Assembly (NCBI GenBank): GCA_036874045.1
Contig: CM072344.1
Span: forward strand, 15,534,501-15,598,500
Reading direction: 5' to 3'
Length of the DNA: 64,000 bases
Source: Cymodocea nodosa
Taxonomy: Eukaryota; Streptophyta; Magnoliopsida; Alismatales; Cymodoceaceae
The translations under genes and the position numbers were made by a program. Below are positions 48,163 to 64,000 of this stretch, piece after piece. Under the pieces are notes generated by a model. The model was not told where the DNA came from. It worked only from the letters and a program-made list of their open reading frames with translations, and did not search any database. Every line of letters starts with the position of its first letter. Position 1 is the first letter of the stretch.

Positions 48163-48794
48163 AATAATCTCATCATAGTCTTTCATGGGAGACATAGGAA
48201 GAGAGACGAGCGGAACATAATTTAATTTCTGATCCTTCGAACTTAAAAAATAAATTTTGATACACAAATAGTTTCCTTATTAGAAAGTAATTCTACGTGC
48301 ACAAATCTCTTATTAGAAAGTAATTTATCATCATTAAGGTTGATAATTAATTACCATTATCAAGAAAATATGTTGATAGACGATAAATTACCTCAAACTG
48401 GAGTATCCAGTTGGCCGCGCCGTTGCCGGAGCCCCTCTGAAGGTGATACGCCGGCGAGCTCCCGTCCAGACAAACTGCACCACACCATCACAGACAAGGA
48501 AGGAAAAAAAAAACCGCCGTCTCAGATCAGATTGATCTGGAACTAGAGTTTATATGCATATAAATATATATGTATGGTAAGAACTGAGAGAGAATGGGCT
48601 GATGGGTGGTGGGTGTCCTTGCCGGCTCCGGTGGCGGAAGCGTTCTTGACGACGGTCATGCCGACTCGATTTCTAGGGAGCCGGCGGAGGGTCCGGGCAT
48701 GGACGCTCCAAAGGCACGAGGAGGAGGAGGAGGACAAGGACAGCAAGAGGAAGGCGAGCCAGAACGACGAGGGCAGCATCCGACGGCCGCCCAT
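44396..48794 (-). CDS. PAE: Pectin acetylesterase
   Basis: Twelve minus-strand exons join in frame to 411 residues: 48794-48623, 48474-48392, 47567-47438, 47099-47020, 46912-46826, 46674-46550, 46232-46172, 46024-45968, 45652-45575, 45198-45093, 44810-44665, 44506-44396. Hydrophobic residues 7-30 form a signal peptide. Family blocks follow: [22 protein letters not shown] (from 86), [27 protein letters not shown] with nucleophile Ser191, NSAYDIYQ with Asp288, and NSCYAHCQ with His355. The Ser-Asp-His triad is complete. The enzyme removes acetyl groups from pectin in the cell wall. All introns are GT-AG except the first, which must start with GC to give ...ATGA|VCLDG in frame. At the C-terminus two of three usually conserved cysteines are changed (Tyr396, Arg400), ending [10 protein letters not shown]. 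Two similar MITE-like insertions sit in neighbouring introns. Confidence 0.93.
44979..44998 (+). repeat. (TG)n microsatellite in a pectin acetylesterase intron
   Basis: About ten TG dinucleotides preceded by a short (TA)n tract, in the intron between exons 11 and 10. Confidence 0.8.
45296..45515. mobile_element. Candidate MITE, copy A, in pectin acetylesterase intron 9
   Basis: Left end contains gaaaatgttgtaggt and right end aatatttttaattattagt, which are imperfect inverted repeats of each other. The interior has ataaacatttattttagatac and caatcttcaccatagataaa. The interior is shared with copy B 430 bases away and with copies at 38930 and 63280. A target duplication was not established. Confidence 0.5.
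45732..45935. mobile_element. Candidate MITE, copy B, in pectin acetylesterase intron 8
   Basis: Same layout as copy A: left end aactaaaaatgttgtaggtg, right end acccataacatttttaatc, interior ctttagatgcaatctttatc. The two elements occupy introns on either side of the 78-bp exon 9. Confidence 0.5.
46931..46958 (+). repeat. (TAGA)n microsatellite
   Basis: Seven or so tetranucleotide units in the intron between exons 5 and 4 of the pectin acetylesterase gene. Confidence 0.85.
47271..47300 (+). repeat. (TC)n microsatellite
   Basis: About fourteen CT dinucleotides in the intron between exons 4 and 3 of the pectin acetylesterase gene. A second shorter run lies at 47361-47381. Confidence 0.8.
48135..48162 (+). 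repeat. (CT)n microsatellite
   Basis: About fourteen CT dinucleotides in the intron between exons 3 and 2 of the pectin acetylesterase gene. Confidence 0.8.
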
Positions 48795-49416
48795 GTTGGT
48801 GGTGGTGGTGGGTTCTGCGTGGCGATCAGAGAAAGCTGAAGGGGATTTAAAGGGAGGTGGGAGGTAGGAGGGTGGGCGTGACCGGTCATGGCCGTCGTCC
48901 GGAAAAGGAAATGGATTTGGAATCGAGTGGTGGCAAATGGTCCGGTGGCGGTGGGTGGTCGACGACAAATCTTCTGATGGTGGCCATGCATCGCTCCCCC
49001 GAAGAAAGTGGAAGAACGAATGGCAGATGCGTAAAAACACTTCACTTCTGTTTCATGTCCCAGGACCACTGTCATATATATATATATATATATTTTTTAG
49101 ATCATAACTACAGATCATAAGACTTTAATCTGCGTTAAAAACATGATAAAAGTGATGTCTGATTAAGTAGATGAAAGATCTACCAAGACTTTCAAACAAG
49201 AGAATCAGAGGGAAATCTTTCCTTTTTCATCTTTTCAGATAAAAGGCAAAGGACTAAAGAAGAAGGATGAGTTGTTTTGTCTAAAGGTGGACGAGCTATT
49301 TTGTGATGAGAACTTATTTGAATGAGTTCTTGCAAATATATATATTATTCAAGCTGTTTATTTTTCATTCAAATAAGGTTATAGCAACTTATGATCAATA
49401 TATATAACCTAGAGGG

Positions 49417-49444
49417 TTTTTTTTTTTTTTTTTTTTTTTTTTTT
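49417..49444 (+). repeat. T28 homopolymer
   Basis: An unbroken run of 28 T. It could be the reverse complement of a retroposon poly(A) tail, but no element was recognised beside it. Confidence 0.8.
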
Positions 49445-49794
49445 GTGTTAGGCTCATTCCAAGAACTTATCAAAGCACCTTATTATCATTTCTTACTTTT
49501 CTAAAAATGCCATTGTCTTCAAACAAAAATTACAATAAGACCAAAGTAAAATTACAATGCATGCCATCCACCCATATTTTATATCCATCAACCCAATCCA
49601 CACCCTTTTTCCTTGGAGTTTAGACTTATCTTAGATTTATATATGTTCATTTATTCTATTCAAGTGGATTCATATACATTTACATAAACACTTGTAGGCA
49701 TTTAAATAAGTTATAAATGAGACAATGCTTGTGTTGATTTCCAACATCGTTTAAGTGAAAATTGAAGTTAAGCTTATATATATATGTGTGTGTG

Positions 49795-50045
49795 TTAAAT
49801 CAATTGATTTTGAATTAAAATTTCATAAAGAAATACCTAAATTATGACTAAACTTCCATTACAAAACTAATTAAAATAGCATCATTTAGATATAATGAGT
49901 TCTAAACGATTATATGAGTAGGAACAACAAAAATCCTTATGATTGTTGAGGATTATTAGCACTAATATGCATATAAGTAGTTAACACATACATGCTCTAA
50001 TACCTAAGAGAAACAAGAAAATTTACTTAGATCAATAAAACCTAA
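49795..50045. repeat. Diverged duplicate of the bHLH 3'-flank segment (copy A)
   Basis: Aligns over about 230 bases with 53068-53320. Shared blocks include gactaaacttc, ccattaca, agaattaattaaaa-like text, aaaatcctt, attattagc, atataagtagttaacac and the final aaatttactta/aaatctactta. There are small indels and one GC-rich insertion in the other copy. Confidence 0.7.
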
Positions 50046-50121
50046 ATAAGTTACAAATGAGAAAATATCTATCTTGATTCTCAATATTGTTTAAATGAAA
50101 ATTAAATGTCAGACTTTACAT

Positions 50122-50143
50122 ACATACATACATACATACATAT
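50122..50143 (+). repeat. (CATA)n microsatellite
   Basis: Five to six tetranucleotide units in intergenic DNA. Confidence 0.75.
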
Positions 50144-51036
50144 GCTTATTTATTAGTATGATTGTAAGGATAGAGGGGTGACAATTATTTATCTTGATCT
50201 TTATTTTGTATGTTTATTATGTATTAATGTTTTAAAGTGTAGTATGGAATATATGCTTTCAACTCTTACTTTTAGTGTTGTTAGTCTAAGTTTTAGGATG
50301 GCATGTAATGAGTTATTAATTTCAATATGCATAGAGTGATTTTTATGTGAATGTAATAGTGTTTTATTGTAATTTAATTGCGTTATCAGTATGTGTGGAA
50401 AAATTTGTGGGTTCAAGTTGAGTTGTTGCAATTTTAACTTTGTATTGATGTATTTGTTGTAATTCATTGTATGATATCGTTATAATAATCGTGAAGTGGT
50501 TAAATTTAGAGTATTTTATTAGGTATCAGAGGTTCTAATCTGTAGTAAATAAAGTTTCAGATTATTGTTAGACTAAAAACATACTTTAAGCTGTAGTTTT
50601 AAAAATCTGTAGTAAGGTTTTTGATTGTTCTTTCTATTCTCCAAGTATGTGGTACAAATTTTAAGCTTTTGTATTTTTTATGGAATGAATTCTATCATTA
50701 TCTTTTTAAAATTTTTAGAATAGAAACAAATTTTGAAAGAAATCATTATATGTCAAAAGAATGGTCACAATATCTTCTTGGTTCAAACAAGGTAGATGTG
50801 TGTTTTCATTGAAATTATTTATCAACATGAAATTCTTATTGAATAACACAAATCAATTGTATATCAATGCATGCAAGGTTATGTTGATATTATGACTAAT
50901 GACTGTAACATTGAAAATGAAGAAAATACAGCAAGGGTTTTAACAACATTGGAAAAGATGCAGAACAAATGAATATCAATGTTGAATATTCTAAAAGCCC
51001 ACACCTTGGTATGAACTTTCCAATTGAATAAAATGC

Positions 51037-51060
51037 ATATATATATATATATATATATAT
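51037..51060 (+). repeat. (AT)n microsatellite
   Basis: About twelve AT dinucleotides in intergenic DNA. Confidence 0.8.
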
Positions 51061-52344
51061 TGCAATGCATATGCAGGGACTAAAGGATTCTTGGTTAGAA
51101 AAGATTAGTTGAGAAAATCCAAAAGTAATAGTGAGATCATTGTACGTAATTATGTTTTGTTACAAACAAAAAGTAAAAGATATGAAGGACAAACGTTACT
51201 TAGAGAAATAATTAGAAGAGTAGATATCTGCAATGGTTATCCAACAAGGTTATATGTAATTTGTAACTCAAATAGAGAGCATGGGTAGTTTCAAAATTTA
51301 TCATAAAAGATAATCATATGCTTACGAGAGATTAATGCCTAATAGAAGGAAAATCGTTAAGTAAGTTTTAGTATACATATCCATCCAAAGGAAAGGAAAA
51401 TGGTAAATTTCCGCCCAAACGTCTTCCGGTGCTTGTGCTTGTCCTACATTGTGCTCGTTTGAAGCTCTCGATGCTCAAGATCCCGTCGTTGTGTCCAGCT
51501 CTTGTTTGAGAGCTTGCATCAATCGCTCTCGTCACATCTATTGCTCTCGCCAATGTCTCGCTCTCATCACGTCTGTTGCTCCTACCGTGATTTCCGAATT
51601 TATTTGTGATGGCAGCAGGTTGGCTGCTATGTTAGTGCAGTTCGATGCTCTATTTTCAACAGAGTTTAAGCGAAATATGGTATTTGCTGATATTGTGAAT
51701 TCAAGGTTTATGATTTCTTTGTATTAGAGTGTTAAGTTAACTTTCAATAGGTTTTGATTTCACTGGATTCTGTGGAGAAATGAATTCTGCATGATTTTTG
51801 GAATGTGTATACATGTTTTACAAAATTTTCTACTAAAGGAGTAATCTCATCCTAGTTTTATGTGGGAATAAAATTGTGTTACTTTCCAGAATGTATTTTT
51901 ATGTCATTTTTTGATGTTGGAATTGATTGGGGGCCAAATTTCAAAGAGAGTGAATGAATCTTCTATAAGTGTATGTTACAAGTTTTTGTATTACGTAACA
52001 AGTGTATGTTACTAAATTCTTATTAAAATTTTTCTTTTCCTTTTCGTCAAAATTTTTCTTTTTCGTAAGAATTTTACATCGTACACTAACGATCATCACT
52101 AAGGACGAAAATAGAATTGCTAAGATTTCATAAGCAGATATCTTTATGTTAGCAAGAGAATTAGTTAGCATTCTATTTGATCATCATATGAAACCTTCTA
52201 AAATGGAGTATGTCATTTCAAACGTTACATGTGAAAGGTGTAAGTGCTCAAACAGTTTATAGATGAGAGGAGGAAAAAATGATAGAATAAGTTTAGTAGA
52301 AAAGGTATGACAATAATGAAGCATTTTCATGAATGAAGTAAAAA

Positions 52345-52680
52345 AGATCTAAATTTCTTCTTTTAATTTGAATTAGAGGAATATCACACATTTAGAAATG
52401 CTCTTGGATATATGGAAGGACTTGTTGAGAGATACATTAAGTTTAGAAATGTGGTTATATTTAATACTACTTATAAGACAAATAATTTTGAAGATGTTGT
52501 TTGCACCATTTATTGGAGTCAACCATCATAGATAGTCTACATTATTTGTTTGTGCTCTACTTACTAGCTTATGAAATTGAAGCTACTTTTTATTAGTTAT
52601 TTACTACGTTTCAAAACATGTATGTATAAGAAGAATTCAAAGGACATCATTATAGATCAAGAAGACATTGCAATGTATAC
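52345..52680 (+). pseudogene. FAR1/Mutator-like transposase relic
   Basis: In broken frames the sequence reads LNFFF, then FRNVVIFNTTYKTNNFEDV (from 52442) and ending KDIIIDQEDIAM (about 52637-52672). These match the FAR1/FHY3-type MULE transposase core (LNFFF..F, VV.FDTTYKTN, P..IITDQ..AM) in order and spacing. The catalytic Asp of DTTY has become Asn, and stop codons interrupt the middle. It is a fossil. Similarity upstream of 52345 is too weak to call. Confidence 0.8.
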
Positions 52681-53067
52681 AACTAGACCTAAAATATAAA
52701 ATGTTTACATATATATATAAATAAATTATTTACATATAAACATTTGTGTACAATATATTCAATACTCGTAAATAAGAAAGAGTATAAACTATTTGCAAAT
52801 ATAAAAGATTATATGTATAAATCCTATATAAGAAATGAAATTTTACAAATTATCTTATATATGAATATAAATCATCTAAATTATTTTGAAAAAGTTACTT
52901 TGGATTGAAAATGTCCAAAATGTATATTTGATGTTACATGTCGCTCATTTTGTAAGCTGTACCAGCAGCAGCACTTTTGTAACATCCTTCCTTGAATAAT
53001 GAAAATTTATACTTTTAGTGTATGTTGTATTGTATGTGATGCATAGAAAAAGACAAAGATACGGAAT

Positions 53068-53320
53068 CTGTTTATTGATTAATTTTAAATTAAAAATTCA
53101 TGAAAATGAACCTGAATTAAGACTAAACTTCTTCCATTACAAGATTAATTAAAACGACAGCGTTCAGGGGGGGTGTGGTGAGTCCTGAACGATGACATGA
53201 GCAGTAGCAATAGAAATCCTTCTACTTTGCTGAGAATTATTAGCGCATAACATATAAGTAGTTAACACCTACAAGCCCTGATTACCAAAGAGAAAATCTA
53301 CTTAATTAGTAGAGGAAAGC
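53068..53320. repeat. Diverged duplicate of intergenic segment (copy B)
   Basis: The partner of 49795-50045, here lying about 115 bases beyond the last bHLH exon. It contains a short GC-rich insertion (53161-53175) absent from copy A. Confidence 0.7.
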
Positions 53321-53434
53321 TAGTGGTAGTGCTACTTAATTATGACAAACAACAGCAGCAGCAGCAAAAGCACAAGTTTTGGAAAGAATTGAGCGAAGGA
53401 AGCAACCGGTGACAATGAGAGGAAGCTCCGGCGA

Positions 53435-61253
<7,819 letters not shown>

Positions 61254-62620
61254 CTCTCCCAAACCAACAGTAGCTTGAGATGTGAATGTGACCACCACCA
61301 CCAACTCAAAATCCCACCCAAGTCCCCGCTCCTCCCTCTAGCTACCCAAATCAGAGACAGAAAACCAGAGAGAAAGAGAGAGAGCTAGAAGCTCAGATGC
61401 CTGTCGACCATCCGTCCCATGGCTCAGCAGCCTCAGTCCTCTCCAGCAGAGCATGTGAAATCCAAGCTTCGGCCCTGCAGGTGATTGATATACAAAAGTT
61501 TCGGCAGGCCATGGCCGCTAGTACATTACTCCTTATCTTCCGTAACGGTATTTTTTTCATTACTGAAATACTTTTGGTAATTTCATCACTTAAATAATGT
61601 TGCAATTTTTTTTTTATGTCACACCTCTCACCCTCTTTTTCATATCTTTAACTTTACAAATATACAGAAACACAGTTAATCTTGATATAAATTATTTCAC
61701 GTATCATTTAATTAATTTAAATTTTATTAATAATAAAATTACATCTAAAATAATTATTTAGAAAGGGTAAACATTTGTTTATTCTATAAATATTCCTAGC
61801 AAACAATTATGAATGTTTACATTCTCAATTATTTTTATCCTTTTCGTTCACCGAGAATAGAATTATCATAAAAAATTAGGTGGCGAGTAAATTTTTATCG
61901 TCTGAATCTTGTGAATAATTCGAATATTAAAGAATTTCCATGAAATCTATGGGCCCGTTTAATATTTGGAATTATTACTTTCCAGCGTCGTTGTCAGGCA
62001 CGTGGGTTAAAGTTATAATTTTACCTACCATCAAAGGAATCTATTGTCATGGTAATTTTTAATGATGAAATATTATTTTAATCTTCGTAACCTGATGACG
62101 ATATGATTATGAAAATCATGATTATCACCGTAACATTGGAAGAGGTTGGCAGAAAGCAACCCTAAAGATTAGAAACATTGCAATGTGGTCCAGAACAATG
62201 CGTTAATTACGTGTTGGTAGGATGGTCTCGTGACTGTCCTTGTCATCTTTCACGACCGGGTTAGGCGTTGCCGGGAGGTGGGTCGGTCCCTACCGTCCAC
62301 AAGGAAACGTCGCTTTCGTGCCGGCCCATGCTTTTCTCGTATTCTTTATTGACTTTAATGTATGTCGAGCGAGATTACATGCGTGGTCGAATAATAATAA
62401 TGATGATAATAATATTTCTTTTAAATTTATTGAAAAGATACGAAGGATTTTTTATTTTTTTTTAAACATACGATATTACATATTGTGTTTATGTAAAGAC
62501 AAAATTACTGTCTACGTATTCAGACTGAGACTGAGACTGAGACTGAGACTAAGACCACCAAGTCAAAGGTATCACAAGAGGTTAAATATATGATTTTATG
62601 TATTTAAAATTTAAATTTTA
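61254..62620 (-). promoter_or_regulatory. Presumed leader and promoter of the bHLH gene
   Basis: Upstream of the ATG at 61253 the minus strand begins with a pyrimidine-rich leader (CTCTCT run at 61369-61384). A G-box-type core CACGTG occurs in the segment around 61999-62004, and a GC-rich patch lies at 62225-62335. A (GACTGA)n hexanucleotide repeat sits at 62520-62552. No transcription start can be fixed. Confidence 0.35.
62520..62552 (+). repeat. (GACTGA)n repeat
   Basis: About five tandem copies of the hexanucleotide upstream of the bHLH gene. It produces an artefactual Arg-Leu repeat in an open frame. Confidence 0.8.
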
Positions 62621-63279
62621 TAGAATTTGATGAAAAAAATTTAAAATTTATATAAGCAAAAATTATAAGAAGATTTCTTAATAGGTCAGCTATTCTAATA
62701 CTGCTCTTACTTAAATACACTTAACTCTAAAGTTTACAAAAAAAAAAGTACATGTTTAGCATTTTTAAGTTTAATCTGAAATTATTAGGTTGATATGGTT
62801 GATGTTAAGGTTTGGTGACGAGAGCTAAACAAATAATGAATGTTGTTATTTTTGCATAAATATAGATAAAAATTATAAATATTTTTATTATAATTAATTA
62901 AGCTATTGATCACGTGAATTCTTTTTCTTTTGTATACTTTTATTTATAGTCCTTTAAGATTTATGTCTATGAGGAGTTAACTATATTTATTTATCCAATA
63001 CTAACCTTCACTTAAAATCAACCATATGTGTACGTGGACAAAAAAATTTCCACCGACAATGACATTTTTCACTGCCTTCTTTCTCTCTCTCTCTCTCTCT
63101 CTAGGTAGTAAAATTTGATATATATTACTTTTTAACCGCGGGCTGCCGGTGCTTATTTGCACGGTGCATGTGAGTGTGTCTTCACAGTAAATTTATCTTA
63201 ATTATGAAATATAAATTTATCTTGTGATTTACATACATCAGTCGTAAATAAAAAAAAGGCCTCTCTCTTATATGAATAT

Positions 63280-63425
63280 TGCAGTAAAAATTGTAGTTAA
63301 AATAAATAAACATCTCTCCTATATAGAAACATTTGTTTTAGATTTAATTTTCACTATCGATAGATTTTAAATCATTGTATCTAAATTATAAAATAAGAAG
63401 TATTAGTAACATTTTTAATTATGGG
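63280..63425. mobile_element. Candidate MITE fragment
   Basis: The segment containing aaacatttgttttagattt, cactatcgatagattttaaat and the terminal acatttttaattatgggtac matches the right-hand parts of the elements in the pectin acetylesterase introns. The left end is truncated or too diverged to align. Confidence 0.45.
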
Positions 63426-63561
63426 TACTTTCTTGTATTATATTTTCAATGTTAACTTTGTTAAGTCAGGTTAAAGGTCTAATCCTCTCTATTATAACTT
63501 TTTTCCTTAAACCCCTACCTCATATATATATATATATATATAAATTAAGATTTTTTTTTAT

Positions 63562-63750
63562 TATCTTTATAGATATTCCTTATGTATATAGACTATTTGA
63601 GTGTTCATGAAATTTCACTTACTTTCTTCTTCATGAATATTATTGATGTATATCAGACTATTTGAGTATCCATGAAGTATTACTTGTTATCATCTTCATA
63701 GATATTCTTGATGTTTATCGGATTATTTGAGTGATTATGAAATGTCACTT
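63562..63750 (+). repeat. 65-bp tandem repeat, ~2.9 copies
   Basis: The key block gactatttgag (gattatttgag in the third unit) recurs at 63591, 63656 and 63721, each followed by an atgaa.t.tcactt-like stretch. A single inverted relative occurs at 6538-6605. Confidence 0.8.
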
Positions 63751-64000
63751 TCCAAAAAAAAAAAAAGATTTTTTTTTTATTAAAAGAACTTCAAACATTA
63801 TTTATGGTAACATATGCTTTTGCCATTAACTCCAACTACAGTTGCTGTACTGCAAAGTTGGAGTCAAATAGATGAGGAAACAAATGCACAAGTGTTATAT
63901 AATGTCATGCATAGTGTAAAGCATTAGTTACTATTCATGAACGCTGAAAAACAAAATAAAAGAAGTGCCTCTTATAATTAGTTCTCAACATCTCCTACTG

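Larger units (their letters stand above)
48795..51900. other. Pectin acetylesterase 5' flank and intergenic DNA
   Basis: GC-rich sequence to about 49040 is the presumed leader/promoter of the pectin acetylesterase. Beyond it come a (TA)n tract (49075-49092), a T28 run (49417-49444), a duplicated segment at 49795-50045 and (CATA)n at 50122-50143. A plus-strand frame at 51449-51727 has no recognisable domain. No gene was recognised. Confidence 0.45.
62621..64000. other. AT-rich intergenic end of window
   Basis: Contains a (CT)n run (63083-63103), a candidate MITE fragment (63280-63425), a (TA)n run (63523-63541) and a 65-bp tandem repeat (63562-63750). No gene was recognised. Confidence 0.5.

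Noticed and set aside
48543..49120. Longer frames around the first pectin acetylesterase exon on both strands
   Set aside because: The minus-strand frame is real only from Met at 48794 to the splice site at 48623; the plus-strand frames are shadows.
51449..51727. 92-codon plus-strand frame rich in Ser, Arg and Cys
   Set aside because: It has moderately normal composition but no recognisable motif, exon partner or splice structure, so I do not call a gene.

Overview
This is nuclear DNA from a flowering plant. AT-rich intergenic sequence and long introns surround protein genes with GT-AG introns, and there is abundant degenerate transposon debris. Several genes are strikingly GC-rich at their 5' ends (the PPR gene, the first exons of the VCCN1-like, pectin acetylesterase and bHLH genes). 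The bHLH protein is also close to the maize R/B/Lc type. Together these point to a monocot, probably not a grass; this is an inference, and I cannot name the species.

Six protein-coding genes can be reconstructed, four of them by joining exons. On the + strand: an intronless MCTP-type protein with four C2 domains (3029-6055); an intronless P-class PPR protein closely resembling Arabidopsis At5g01110 (7755-9938); and a five-exon AT-hook/PPC nuclear protein of the AHL family (15552-25137, first coding intron 6.3 kb). On the - strand: a five-exon bestrophin-like thylakoid chloride channel of VCCN1 type (38565 down to 28746, 410 aa); a twelve-exon pectin acetylesterase (48794 down to 44396, 411 aa) that seems to use a GC-AG first intron; and a six-exon subgroup IIIf (R/TT8-type) bHLH regulator (61253 down to 53435, 707 aa).

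The genes do not form a pathway or operon. They are independent loci: membrane contact/trafficking, organelle RNA processing, chromatin regulation, thylakoid ion balance, cell-wall modification and probably flavonoid regulation.

Between and inside them lie relics of PIF/Harbinger, FAR1-type Mutator, Ty1/copia and LINE elements, candidate MITEs, several tandem repeats and long microsatellites. The most interesting single observation is that the IIIf bHLH protein keeps its MYC-type N-terminus, dimerisation helices and C-terminal ACT-like region, but has lost the arginines of its DNA-contacting basic region and gained one residue in helix 1 and one in the loop. No tRNA, rRNA, CRISPR array or prokaryote-type system was seen.
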